This document shows positions 42,611 to 51,380 of a stretch of 64,000 nucleotides of DNA, piece after piece (within the stretch, counting starts at the first letter, position 1; each line of letters opens with the position of its first letter). Under the pieces are notes generated by a model. It worked only from the letters and a program-made list of their open reading frames with translations. It had not been told where the DNA came from and made no database searches. This stretch comes from an uncultured Clostridium sp. Lineage in GTDB: Bacteria > Bacillota > Clostridia > TANB77 > CAG-508. Location of the stretch: positions 1-64,000 of the forward strand of contig USFW01000001.1 in NCBI GenBank assembly GCA_900553985.1. The letters run 5' to 3'. The translations under genes and the position numbers were made by a program.

Positions 42611-42634
42611 TTTTATCTCCGACCCCAAAATCAT
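42611..42634 (-). repeat. Dispersed palindromic repeat, partial copy
   Basis: TTTTATCTCCGACCCC then AAAATCAT; the far arm is missing. It lies between the XRE and DnaJ-like genes. Confidence 0.65.
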
Positions 42635-42665
42635 CCGATCACCCAAATCACCAAAGTCACTAAAA

Positions 42666-43274
42666 TTATGAGAATAAATTTCCTATCCAATTAAATAAAG
42701 GATTTTCAAACAGAAATTCTCTCATCCATCCATTGGTAAATGGAATAAACCATAATATTATTCCTATTAATATCACAACAATTATAGTAAGTATTACTGC
42801 AATAATATCATTTTGTGTAATTTTTTTAAATTCATCTCTTTTAGGCTTATTTTTATATAATTCTTTTGTTAACTCTACAATTCCAGCAAAACTACCTAAT
42901 TTTTTATTATATTCCTGCTCAGTATTTTTTTCATTATTTGATTTATTTGCATTATTTTTATTAAATTCACTATTATTTATATCATTCTCACTATTAGTTT
43001 GATATTCCTTGAAATTATTTCTCACACTATATTTTTTTTGATACATTTCTTCTATTTCTTTTTCAAGTTCTGTATCGTATTGTTCTTTTAAAAATTCGTC
43101 TGATAATACATCATATGCTTCATTAATATCTTTTATTTTCTTTTCTGCATATTTTTGTTTTTCACCAGTATATAAATCCGGATGATATTTTTTAACTAAT
43201 ACTTTATATGCTTTTTCTATAACTTCTTTTGATGCTCTTTTATTTACTTCTAATATATCATAATAATTTTTCAT
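42666..43274 (-). CDS. DnaJ-domain membrane protein
   Basis: 202 residues from ATG 43272-43274. A J domain covers residues 1-65: YYDILEVNKRASKEVIEKAY, the essential HPD in KKYHPDLYTG, and KIKDINEAYDVLSDEFLKEQYD. It has no Gly/Phe-rich or zinc domain, so it is not DnaJ itself. A Asn-rich linker (about 85-125) and a single transmembrane helix (about 160-180, IIAVILTIIVVILIGIILWFI) follow. The J domain faces the cytoplasm and probably recruits DnaK to the membrane. It stands alone; the partner is unknown. Confidence 0.82.
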   Translation of the reverse strand: MKNYYDILEVNKRASKEVIEKAYKVLVKKYHPDLYTGEKQKYAEKKIKDINEAYDVLSDEFLKEQYDTELEKEIEEMYQKKYSVRNNFKEYQTNSENDINNSEFNKNNANKSNNEKNTEQEYNKKLGSFAGIVELTKELYKNKPKRDEFKKITQNDIIAVILTIIVVILIGIILWFIPFTNGWMREFLFENPLFNWIGNLFS

Positions 43275-43382
43275 ATTTATTCCCAAAAGTTTCCCTTTCT
43301 CTTCTTCTGTTATTGTTATTTTATACTAAATTATAAAAAATAGCAATACAAATATATTCAAAACTTATTTATCCTAAATACT

Positions 43383-43423
43383 AAAAACCAGAATTATTAG
43401 TATTATTTAATAATTCTGGTTTA
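43383..43423 (-). terminator. Terminator downstream of ftsH
   Basis: AAACCAGAATTATTA (43385-43399) pairs with TAATAATTCTGGTTT (43408-43422), 15 bases perfect, with a TTTTAG tail on the minus strand. It is 94 bases past the ftsH stop. Confidence 0.75.
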
Positions 43424-43516
43424 CTTTTACTCAAACTTTTTATATGTTATTTAATAATAAATATTTTGATATTATTCATTATTAAATAATAACTTTCATT
43501 TTCTTATATTCCTATT

Positions 43517-45334
43517 TTAATTATTAGATTCACCAAATATTGCTTCAAATTCATCAGCTTCAATTTTTTCTTTTTCTAATAAAATGCCCGCTACTTGATG
43601 TAATTTATCAACATTATCTGTTAATATTTGTTTAGCTCTATTATATCCAGTATCTACTATTCTTTTTGTTTCTTCATCTATTACTGCTGCTGTTTCTTCT
43701 GAATATTCTTTTGTATGTCCAAAATCTCTTCCTAGGAATACTTCTTCTTGGCTTTCACCTAACATTAAAGCTCCTATTCTTTCACTCATACCGTATTTTG
43801 TTACCATGCTTCTAGCTATTTTTGTAGCTCTTTCTATATCATTACTTGCTCCTGTTGATATATCATTTAATATAAGTGCTTCTGCTACTCTTCCTCCTAG
43901 TAATGATACAATATTTTCTTCCATTTCTGTTTTTGACATGAATGATTTATCTTCTGTTGGTCTATACATTGTATATCCCCCAGCCATTCCTCTTGGTACT
44001 ATTGATATTTGATGCACTGGGTCTTGTGTTTCTAAGTAGTGACTTACTACTGCATGGCCTGCTTCATGATATGCTACTAGTCTATTTTCTTTATCGCTTC
44101 TTACTCTTGTTTTCTTTTCTGGTCCCATTGTAACTTTTACCATTGCATCTTCTATTTCTTTCATTCCAATTTCAGTTAAGTTTCTTCTTGCTGCTAAAAG
44201 TGCTGCCTCATTTAGGACATTTTCTAAATCTGCTCCTGCGAATCCTGAAGTATTTTTTGCTATTATTTTTAGATCTACATCATCTGCTAGTCTTTTCTTT
44301 CTTGAATGTACTTCTAATATTTGTTCTCTTGCTTTTACATCTGGTGCTCCTACTACTATTTGTCTATCAAATCTTCCTGCTCTTAGTAAGGCTTTATCTA
44401 ATACATCTGGTCTGTTTGTTGCTGCTAAAACGATTACTCCTTCATTTTCAGCAAATCCATCCATTTCTACTAATAATTGATTTAATGTTTGTTCTCTTTC
44501 ATCATGTCCTCCACCAAGTCCTGCACCTCTTTGTCTTCCTACTGCATCTATTTCGTCTATAAATATGATACATGGTGCATTTTTCTTAGCTTCTTCAAAT
44601 AAATCTCTTACTCTTGATGCTCCTACTCCGACGAACATTTCAACAAAGTCTGAGCCACTTATTATGAAAAATGGTACTCCTGCTTCTCCTGCTACTGCTT
44701 TTGCTAATAAAGTTTTACCTGTTCCTGGTTGACCTACTAATAAAACTCCTTTTGGAATTCTTGCTCCCATATCTGTAAATTTCTTTGGATTTTTTAAGAA
44801 TTGTACTATTTCACTTAATTCTTCTTTTTCTTCATCAACACCTGCTACATCTTCAAATGTTATTCTATTCTTTTCTGCTGGTGTCATCATTCTAGCTTTG
44901 CTTTTTCCAAATGCCATTGTTTTATTACCCGGAGCTCCACTATTTGCTCCTCCCATCATTAAGAACCAGAATACTAAGAAAATTATTATTATTCCAAATG
45001 GTGTTAACAAGCTAAGAATTGTTATGAATATTGACTCAGATTTTTCTTCTAAAGTAAACGCTCCTGCTTTAAGAAAGTCTTCTGTATAAGCCATAAAACT
45101 TTCCATATCTGGTATGTTTACTTCTTTTTTTACTCTATCGTCTTTTAATTGTACTTGTGCATTTTTACCATCTGCTTGTATTTGTATTGATTCAACATTT
45201 CCATTATTAATATCAGCTATTAAATCAGAATATTTTAATTTAGAATTACTATTTTCTAGTACTGATGATAATACTACAATAAATATTACTCCTATAATTA
45301 GCCACATAGCTAATGTTTTAATTCCATTTTTCAA
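43517..45334 (-). CDS. ftsH: ATP-dependent membrane zinc metalloprotease FtsH
   Basis: 605 residues. The start is TTG (45332-45334) after GAGGAGG. Two N-terminal transmembrane helices (about 8-26 and 105-130) flank a small outer domain. AAA+ module: GQPGTGKT (Walker A), FIDEIDAVGRQRG (Walker B and following), SRH-type RPDVLDKALLRAGRFDRQI. The protease site is HEAGH with a distal Asp. It degrades misfolded membrane and regulatory proteins. It lies after tilS, as in most Firmicutes, with a promoter of its own. Confidence 0.97.
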   Translation of the reverse strand: MKNGIKTLAMWLIIGVIFIVVLSSVLENSNSKLKYSDLIADINNGNVESIQIQADGKNAQVQLKDDRVKKEVNIPDMESFMAYTEDFLKAGAFTLEEKSESIFITILSLLTPFGIIIIFLVFWFLMMGGANSGAPGNKTMAFGKSKARMMTPAEKNRITFEDVAGVDEEKEELSEIVQFLKNPKKFTDMGARIPKGVLLVGQPGTGKTLLAKAVAGEAGVPFFIISGSDFVEMFVGVGASRVRDLFEEAKKNAPCIIFIDEIDAVGRQRGAGLGGGHDEREQTLNQLLVEMDGFAENEGVIVLAATNRPDVLDKALLRAGRFDRQIVVGAPDVKAREQILEVHSRKKRLADDVDLKIIAKNTSGFAGADLENVLNEAALLAARRNLTEIGMKEIEDAMVKVTMGPEKKTRVRSDKENRLVAYHEAGHAVVSHYLETQDPVHQISIVPRGMAGGYTMYRPTEDKSFMSKTEMEENIVSLLGGRVAEALILNDISTGASNDIERATKIARSMVTKYGMSERIGALMLGESQEEVFLGRDFGHTKEYSEETAAVIDEETKRIVDTGYNRAKQILTDNVDKLHQVAGILLEKEKIEADEFEAIFGESNN

Positions 45335-45399
45335 AATTTCTTCCTCCTCTTTTATGCATTATGTTAAAGTCACAATACATCCCCTTTATGTTTTAAAAT

Positions 45400-45428
45400 C
45401 TTATATCATATTGTTTTTTGTTTTTCAA
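45400..45428 (-). promoter_or_regulatory. ftsH promoter candidate
   Basis: On the minus strand: -35 TTGAAA (45423-45428), 17-base spacer, -10 TATAAG (45400-45405). Confidence 0.5.
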
Positions 45429-45470
45429 TAGTTTTTTTATTTCTTTTTTATTACAAAATTACCGTACTTT

Positions 45471-46511
45471 CTATCCCTTTACGGATACTTGATAACTAGC
45501 TTTACCTAAAAAATATATTTTTGAATTTTTAGTTAAAACTTTTATATTTTTGTTTGGAGTTAAATATTTATTTCCTACATTATTATTGCAAAGTTTAATA
45601 ATATCTTCTATATGTATTTTTTCTATTCCTTTACTATTCCCAAAAATCCTCGTTATAGTATATAGTATTAATCTCGATTTTATTACTTTTTCTTCATTAT
45701 TAAATTTCTTTAAATCTACTATTATTGTTCTTTTTTCTAAATCTTCTTCTATAAGTATTTCTTTATATTCTTTTTCGACTTGTTTTTCTATGTATCTTTC
45801 TTCTTCCTCTACTAAATTTGATAGCCTATTTATTGTTTCTATAATATTTGGATTAAATTCTTGCTTTATAAATGGTATTACAATATTTCTTATTTTATTT
45901 CTGGTATAAATATTTTCAAAATTTGTTCTGTCTATTCTTGGATTTAAGTTTTCTTTTTCACAATATTTTTCAATTTCTTCTCTTTCACATTCGATAAGTG
46001 GTCTTATATATTTTTCTCTCTTTGCTTCAATTCCTTTTAATCCTGAAACTCCGCTTCCTCTTATTATATTCATTATTACTGTTTCTGTATTGTCATTTTT
46101 ATTATGTGCTATTGCAATTTTATTTGAATCTGTTTTTTCTAATATTTCATCAAAAAACTTATATCTTTCATTCCTTCCAGCTTCTTCTGTTCCTATTTTA
46201 TTAGTATTGGCAATTTTTTCTACATCTATACTTTTTGAATAGAAATTAATTCCATTTTCCTTACAATAGTTTTTTACATAATTTTCATCTTCTTTTGCTT
46301 CTTCCCTAATCATATGATTAATGTGTGCAACTGTAATTTCAAAATCTAATGTTCCATTTTCTTTTATTTCTTTTAGAACATTTAACATACACATTGAATC
46401 AGGTCCTCCAGAAACTCCTAATACTAGCTTGTCTCCATTTGATATTAATTCATAATTTTTAATTGTGTCTAAAATTTTTTCTTTTAATCCATATATTATT
46501 CTTTTTGCCAT
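45471..46511 (-). CDS. tilS: tRNA(Ile)-lysidine synthase
   Basis: 346 residues from ATG 46509-46511, after GGAAGGA; a frame open further upstream would overlap the end of dnaB and has no binding site. It converts C34 of tRNA-Ile(CAU) to lysidine using ATP and lysine. The PP-loop LGVSGGPDSMCML is near residue 28, followed by AHINHMIREEAKEDE, and GTEEAGRNERY. A TilS C-terminal domain completes the protein. It is 37 bases after dnaB in the same direction. No adjacent hpt gene, unlike many Firmicutes. Confidence 0.94.
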   Translation of the reverse strand: MAKRIIYGLKEKILDTIKNYELISNGDKLVLGVSGGPDSMCMLNVLKEIKENGTLDFEITVAHINHMIREEAKEDENYVKNYCKENGINFYSKSIDVEKIANTNKIGTEEAGRNERYKFFDEILEKTDSNKIAIAHNKNDNTETVIMNIIRGSGVSGLKGIEAKREKYIRPLIECEREEIEKYCEKENLNPRIDRTNFENIYTRNKIRNIVIPFIKQEFNPNIIETINRLSNLVEEEERYIEKQVEKEYKEILIEEDLEKRTIIVDLKKFNNEEKVIKSRLILYTITRIFGNSKGIEKIHIEDIIKLCNNNVGNKYLTPNKNIKVLTKNSKIYFLGKASYQVSVKG

Positions 46512-46548
46512 TTTTCTATCATTCCTTCCATTTAAGGCACAAATCACA

Positions 46549-47883
46549 CTAATCGTCAAATCTTCTTTCTAAATTAACGAATTTTGTATAACTTCCTAAC
46601 CATAATAGTTCTACTGTTCCAGTTGAGCCTCCTCTGTGTTTTGCAATTATTACTTCTGCTATATCTTTCTTTTCACTATCTTGGTTGTAATAGTCATCTC
46701 TATATAAAAACATAACTATATCGGCATCTTGCTCTATTGCTCCTGATTCTCTTAAGTCTGATAGCATTGGCCTATGGTCTGGTCTTTGTTCTACAGCTCT
46801 TGATAATTGGGATAATGCTATTACTGGTACTCCAATTTCTTTTGCTAAGATTTTTAAAGACCTACTAATTTCTGAAATTTCTTGCTCACGGCTTCCATTT
46901 CTTTTATTGCTACCTTGAACTAATTGTAAATAGTCAATTACTACCATTCCTATATTTTTCTCTAATTTTAATTTTCTACATTTAGCTCTTATTTCTGTAA
47001 CAGATATACCTGGTGTATCATCTATAAATATTTCAGCTTCTGATAATGGTCCTATACTTCCTGCCAATTTTGTCCAATCATCTTCTTCTAGCTTTCCTGT
47101 TCTTACCTTATTACTATCAACCATAGCTTCACTACATAAAATTCTGTTTACCATTTGTTCTTTTGACATCTCCAAGCTAAATATAACTACTGGTACATTT
47201 GCTCTTACAGCTGCATTTGTTGCTATATTCAATGCAAAAGCAGATTTTCCCATAGCAGGTCTTGCTGCTATTAATATTAAATCTGACCCATGAAAACCTG
47301 CTGTTTTATAGTCAAGTTCTGTAAATCCTGTTGGAACTCCTGTAATATGTTGTTTTCTATTATATAATTCTTCTAGTTGAGTAAAGCTATCAACCAAAAT
47401 ATCTTTTATTGGGGAATAACTTTTTTTGTCTTTGTTTTGCATTATATTAAAAATCTTCTTCTCTGCATTTTCCATAACATCTGTCACATCTTCTGTTGGA
47501 TCATATCCTAATTCTATTATTTCGTTTGCAGTCTTTATTAAACTTCTTAATGTAGATTTTTCTTCAACAATATTCACATATTTCATTGCATTAGCTGTTG
47601 TTGGTACTTTGTCTGGTAACATTGCTAAATATTCAAGACCACCAACTTGTTCAAACTTTCCTAAAGATTCTAATTCTGCTTTTACGGTAATTATATCTAT
47701 TGGCTCTGCTCTACTATATAAATTTAAAATTGCTCCATAAATTGCTCTATTATCAGCTCTATAAAAATCTTCTTCTTTTAAGACTTCTATTGCTGATATA
47801 ACTGCATCTTTATCAGTAAGCATACTTCCTAAAATTGCTTGTTCTGCTTCTATGTCATTTGGCGGTACTTTTCCTAGTTCCAT
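46549..47883 (-). CDS. dnaB: Replicative DNA helicase DnaB
   Basis: 444 residues. An N-terminal primase-interaction domain (PPNDIEAEQAILGSMLTD) is followed by a RecA-type core with Walker A AARPAMGKSAFALN, MVVIDYLQL (Walker B), and the C-terminal LSDLRESGAIEQDADIVMFLYR and KHRGGSTGTVELLW motifs. No intein. The hexameric helicase unwinds DNA at the fork. It follows rplI by 137 bases, the usual gdpP-rplI-dnaB order. Confidence 0.98.
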   Translation of the reverse strand: MELGKVPPNDIEAEQAILGSMLTDKDAVISAIEVLKEEDFYRADNRAIYGAILNLYSRAEPIDIITVKAELESLGKFEQVGGLEYLAMLPDKVPTTANAMKYVNIVEEKSTLRSLIKTANEIIELGYDPTEDVTDVMENAEKKIFNIMQNKDKKSYSPIKDILVDSFTQLEELYNRKQHITGVPTGFTELDYKTAGFHGSDLILIAARPAMGKSAFALNIATNAAVRANVPVVIFSLEMSKEQMVNRILCSEAMVDSNKVRTGKLEEDDWTKLAGSIGPLSEAEIFIDDTPGISVTEIRAKCRKLKLEKNIGMVVIDYLQLVQGSNKRNGSREQEISEISRSLKILAKEIGVPVIALSQLSRAVEQRPDHRPMLSDLRESGAIEQDADIVMFLYRDDYYNQDSEKKDIAEVIIAKHRGGSTGTVELLWLGSYTKFVNLERRFDD

Positions 47884-47954
47884 TTTTATTCCCCCATATA
47901 TTTTTAGATTTTTAAATTTGTTTTCTATAGTTTGTGCTTCATTTTAAAACAAAT

Positions 47955-48032
47955 TTATATATTGAAGCTTTTTTCTTTACACTGAAATGATAAATTCATT
48001 ATATATTGAAGCTATTATCTTTATTCTGAAAT
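47955..48032. repeat. Imperfect 34-base tandem repeat at the rplI 3' end
   Basis: 47955-47988 and 47999-48032 share TTATATATTGAAGCT, TCTTTA and CTGAAAT, ten bases apart. The right copy overlaps the last codons of rplI. Confidence 0.6.
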
Positions 48033-48467
48033 AACATCTATTTTTACTTTTCCAATTACCCCTTCAAATAGTTTTATTTCTACACTTCTTATGCCTAATT
48101 CTTTTATTGTTTCTTTTAATTCTATTTTCTTTTTATCAACTACAATGTTGTATTGTTCTTTTAATTCTTGTGCTATTTCTTTTGAAGATACTCCACCAAA
48201 AATTTTTCCATTTCCTCCTGCTTTTACTTTTATTTTTAATGATATTTTTGATAATTTACCTGCAATTTTCATTGCTTCCTCTTTTTCTTGATTTTTTTGA
48301 TATTTAGCTGAATCTTGTTTTGCTTTTAACTTACTCATATTTTCTTTATTCGCTTCTACTGCTAAATTTTTTGGGAATAAAAAATTTCTTGCATATCCAT
48401 CTGATGCATTTATTACTTGGTCTTTTTTCCCTACACCTTTTATATCTGCTTTTAATATTACTTTCAT
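48021..48467 (-). CDS. rplI: 50S ribosomal protein L9
   Basis: 148 residues, standard length. The N-terminal rRNA-binding motif KVILKADIKGVGKKDQVINA and GYARNFLFPKNLAVEA, the long connecting helix (about 45-80) and the C-terminal domain with GKIFGGVSSKEIAQEL are all present. The binding site is GGAGG. Between gdpP and dnaB, as usual. Confidence 0.97.
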   Translation of the reverse strand: MKVILKADIKGVGKKDQVINASDGYARNFLFPKNLAVEANKENMSKLKAKQDSAKYQKNQEKEEAMKIAGKLSKISLKIKVKAGGNGKIFGGVSSKEIAQELKEQYNIVVDKKKIELKETIKELGIRSVEIKLFEGVIGKVKIDVISE

Positions 48468-48595
48468 CGTTATATACCTCCTTATTTAGTAAAAACTATG
48501 ATATATTTTACTACACTTATTCGCTTTTTTCAAGTTCTTTAGTGTATATAAATTTTTTAAAAGTATTGATTTCTCAATTATTTAAAGCTATGAAA

Positions 48596-48623
48596 GGCGA
48601 CTAATTATAAATAATTAGTCGCC
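48596..48623 (-). terminator. Hairpin after gdpP
   Basis: GGCGACTAATTA (48596-48607) / TAATTAGTCGCC (48612-48623), a perfect 12-base stem. The T run is on the plus side; on the minus strand only TTTC follows, so it may attenuate rather than stop gdpP-rplI readthrough. Confidence 0.5.
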
Positions 48624-48646
48624 AGTTTTTTAATAATTATTTTCAA

Positions 48647-50662
48647 TTATTCAATTTCTGAAAAATACTCATTAATTCTATTTATCAATTCTTGTTTAGT
48701 TTCTTCCATTGTCATTCCTTCAACTTGAGCTCCTGCTAAAGTAATGTGACCTCCACCGCCTAGTTTTTCAAGTATTATTTGTACATTTATATCTCCAATA
48801 GACCTTCCACTTATGCATATTTTATTTCCCATTCTTCCCAGTACGAAAGATGCTGTAATGTCACTAATTGTTAACAATTCATCTGCTGCTTTTGCACATA
48901 TTACACTTGAGTCTTTTTCTTTTTTATCATATATTGCTATTGCTATTGTATCATTTACTATTTCTGCTTTTTTTACTATACCTGAAATCTTATTAAATGT
49001 TACCAAGTCACTTTGGAACCATTTCTTAACTTTTATTATATTTACTCCACATCTACGCAAATATGCTGCTGCTTCAAATGTTCTTACTCCTGTTTTAAAA
49101 GTAAAGTTTTTTGTATCCATCATTATTCCTGCATATAAACTTTCTGCTTCTATTGTTTTTAGTTCAACTTTTGTTTCTGCATATTGCAATAATTCTGTTA
49201 CAAGCTCAGCTGCTGATGAAGCATAAACTTCTTGGAAAGTTAAAGTAGCATTTTCTATATAATCTGCACTTCTTCTATGATGGTCAATTATTACTATTTT
49301 ACCTGTTTTCTTTAATAACTCTGGTGCTTCTACGTATGTTGCTTTATGGGTATCAACAATAACTAATAATGTATCTTGGTCAATATTTTCTTCTGCTACT
49401 TCTTTACTAATTAATATATCCTCATATTCTACCTCTTTAGATAATGACTGTTTGAAGCTTTGTAATGTATTACTTTCTTGACTATCTATAATATATACAT
49501 TTTTTCCAATATCTCTTGCTAAGCGATATACTCCCATACCGGCTCCCATAGAGTCAATATCAGGATTTGTATGTCCCATAATCATTACTTTGCTAGATTC
49601 TCTTATTAAATTTTCTAATGCATGCGCTACAATTCTTGCTTTTACCTTTGTTCTTTTTTCTACTTCTTGAGCTCTTCCACCATAAAATTTATATATTTCA
49701 TTTTCTCGTATAACAGCTTGATCTCCACCTCTTCCAAGTACTATATCCATTGCTGCTCCTGCTGATTTATATTTTTCTTTATCTGTTATGCCATCATTAG
49801 ATACTGCTATACTTAAAGTCAATTGTATATTTTCTTTTGTTTTTATTTCTTTTATTTTATCTAAAATACTAAATTTATCTTCTTTTACTTTTTCTAGGTA
49901 TCTTTGTTCAAATAAATATATATATCTATCTCTATCTGATTTTATTAAAATACCGTTTGTTTTATCTGTCCATTCATAAACACATTTATCAATTTCTGCA
50001 ATAACTTGAGGTTTTTCCTCGCTTTCTAATTGTTGCATTGTTTCTTCATAATTGTCTACCATCATTATAGTTACACATGATTTAGAATCTTTGTATTCTT
50101 TTTGCAATTTGATGTTTTCAGTCTCATCTATAAAATATAACATTAACATATATATATCATTGTTTTTATTTTCATGATGTTTTGAATGTACAAATTTTCC
50201 TACTATTTCATAATATTTGTTGTTTAGTTCAATATGTCTTACTATTGTTCTTTCTTTTTTATTTTCTCTACTTTCAATCTCTGTTTTTATATCTATTACT
50301 AAATCATTTAAATATGAATTTATATCTATATTCATAAATTCTATATTAAATTTTGAACTTTTCCATATTATATTTCCATCTGTTTCTATAATTATTAGTG
50401 GAAATGGTGAATTTATTAAACTTGTTTTTGCTGCTGAATCAACTGTTAGTGTTAAATCTTGCAATGTTTCTGATATTTCACTTTTCCTTCTATTGTTTGT
50501 ATAATATGAATATATCACAACAGATGCAAACAATATTATTGACGGTATTATCATTATGTGATTTTGCACACTTAGTATAATTAATAGTATTAATATTATT
50601 ACTAGATATATTTTAGTTTTTGAAATTAGTGTTTCAAAAAACTTTCTATTAGAATTTTGCAT
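48647..50662 (-). CDS. gdpP: Cyclic-di-AMP phosphodiesterase GdpP
   Basis: 671 residues. Two N-terminal transmembrane helices (about 13-50) lead to a PAS-like region, then a degenerate GGDEF domain (about 170-300, with SDRDRYIYLFEQRYLE where GGDEF would sit), then the DHH-DHHA1 phosphodiesterase: MIMGHTNPDIDSMGAG, VDTHKATYVEAPELL, IIDHHRRS, and the C-terminal GGGGHITLAGAQVEGM. It hydrolyses c-di-AMP to pApA and so affects osmotic and wall homeostasis. Domain order and length match the family. Upstream of rplI. Confidence 0.96.
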   Translation of the reverse strand: MQNSNRKFFETLISKTKIYLVIILILLIILSVQNHIMIIPSIILFASVVIYSYYTNNRRKSEISETLQDLTLTVDSAAKTSLINSPFPLIIIETDGNIIWKSSKFNIEFMNIDINSYLNDLVIDIKTEIESRENKKERTIVRHIELNNKYYEIVGKFVHSKHHENKNNDIYMLMLYFIDETENIKLQKEYKDSKSCVTIMMVDNYEETMQQLESEEKPQVIAEIDKCVYEWTDKTNGILIKSDRDRYIYLFEQRYLEKVKEDKFSILDKIKEIKTKENIQLTLSIAVSNDGITDKEKYKSAGAAMDIVLGRGGDQAVIRENEIYKFYGGRAQEVEKRTKVKARIVAHALENLIRESSKVMIMGHTNPDIDSMGAGMGVYRLARDIGKNVYIIDSQESNTLQSFKQSLSKEVEYEDILISKEVAEENIDQDTLLVIVDTHKATYVEAPELLKKTGKIVIIDHHRRSADYIENATLTFQEVYASSAAELVTELLQYAETKVELKTIEAESLYAGIMMDTKNFTFKTGVRTFEAAAYLRRCGVNIIKVKKWFQSDLVTFNKISGIVKKAEIVNDTIAIAIYDKKEKDSSVICAKAADELLTISDITASFVLGRMGNKICISGRSIGDINVQIILEKLGGGGHITLAGAQVEGMTMEETKQELINRINEYFSEIE

Positions 50663-50747
50663 ACATCTCTCCTTTTACTATAATATATTTTACTAAGTAT
50701 TGTACTGTTTGTCAAGGTTTACGAATATTACAAATCATGTTATTAAA

Positions 50748-50786
50748 TCAAAGGACACTTAATAGAATATATTAAATGCCCTTTAT
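50748..50786 (-). terminator. Hairpin after the 50789 gene
   Basis: On the minus strand AAAGGGCATTTAATA pairs imperfectly with TATTAAGTGTCCTTT (50750-50784); the tail is weakly T-rich. Confidence 0.45.
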
Positions 50787-50788
50787 TA

Positions 50789-51361
50789 CTACTGAACCTC
50801 AAAATAATACGCTTTTTGAATATCACAATCTATTTTATCAGTTTGTGAAAGAACTATTGTCGATTGAAACCTTTTCACTTCAGGTATACATATTTTTATT
50901 CTTCCTAATTCAGAATTGTTTTCATCTAATAAAACAACTTCTTTATCTGTTTTAGAAATATCCTCATTAGAACTATTGTAGACTTCTGCTATAAAAATAA
51001 CTACATTATCTTGTTTTAATAATCTTATATTTCTATATATCAGCCCTTCTATTCCTTTGGGTTCTAAGAAACTAGTATTTGAGTTTGAAATTTCTGTTTG
51101 TACCTCTTCTCCTAATTTTTTTAAATCTTCTTGAATTTGTTCTTGATTTTTTTGAATCTCATCTAAACTTTCTAGACTTTGTATTTCGGTTTCCGAAGGA
51201 TTCACTTCTAAAACTTCTTTTGCTTCATTTTTTTCTTTTTGATTCATTTTTTGTATATAATAATATTTATATACTGTTATACTGATGCATATTAATATAC
51301 TAATAATAATGAATGCTAGTAAAAATGTTTTTTTCCTTTTATCTACATATTTTTTTTTCAA
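50789..51361 (-). CDS. Membrane-anchored FxLyD-like protein
   Basis: 190 residues. The start is TTG (51359-51361) after AGAAAGGAAA. A basic N-terminus and one transmembrane helix (about 12-33) are followed by an acidic coiled region (35-85) and a beta-rich C-terminal domain: YRNIRLLKQDNVVIFIAEVYNSSNEDIS... with VVLLDENNSELGRIKICIPEVKRFQSTIVLS. The fold resembles FxLyD-type secreted domains and is similar to the C-terminal part of the 56003 gene. It is last in an operon after the large surface protein, 19 bases away. Probable surface or cell-envelope role. Confidence 0.6.
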   Translation of the reverse strand: MKKKYVDKRKKTFLLAFIIISILICISITVYKYYYIQKMNQKEKNEAKEVLEVNPSETEIQSLESLDEIQKNQEQIQEDLKKLGEEVQTEISNSNTSFLEPKGIEGLIYRNIRLLKQDNVVIFIAEVYNSSNEDISKTDKEVVLLDENNSELGRIKICIPEVKRFQSTIVLSQTDKIDCDIQKAYYFEVQ

Positions 51362-51380
51362 CTTTATTTTCCTTTCTAAT

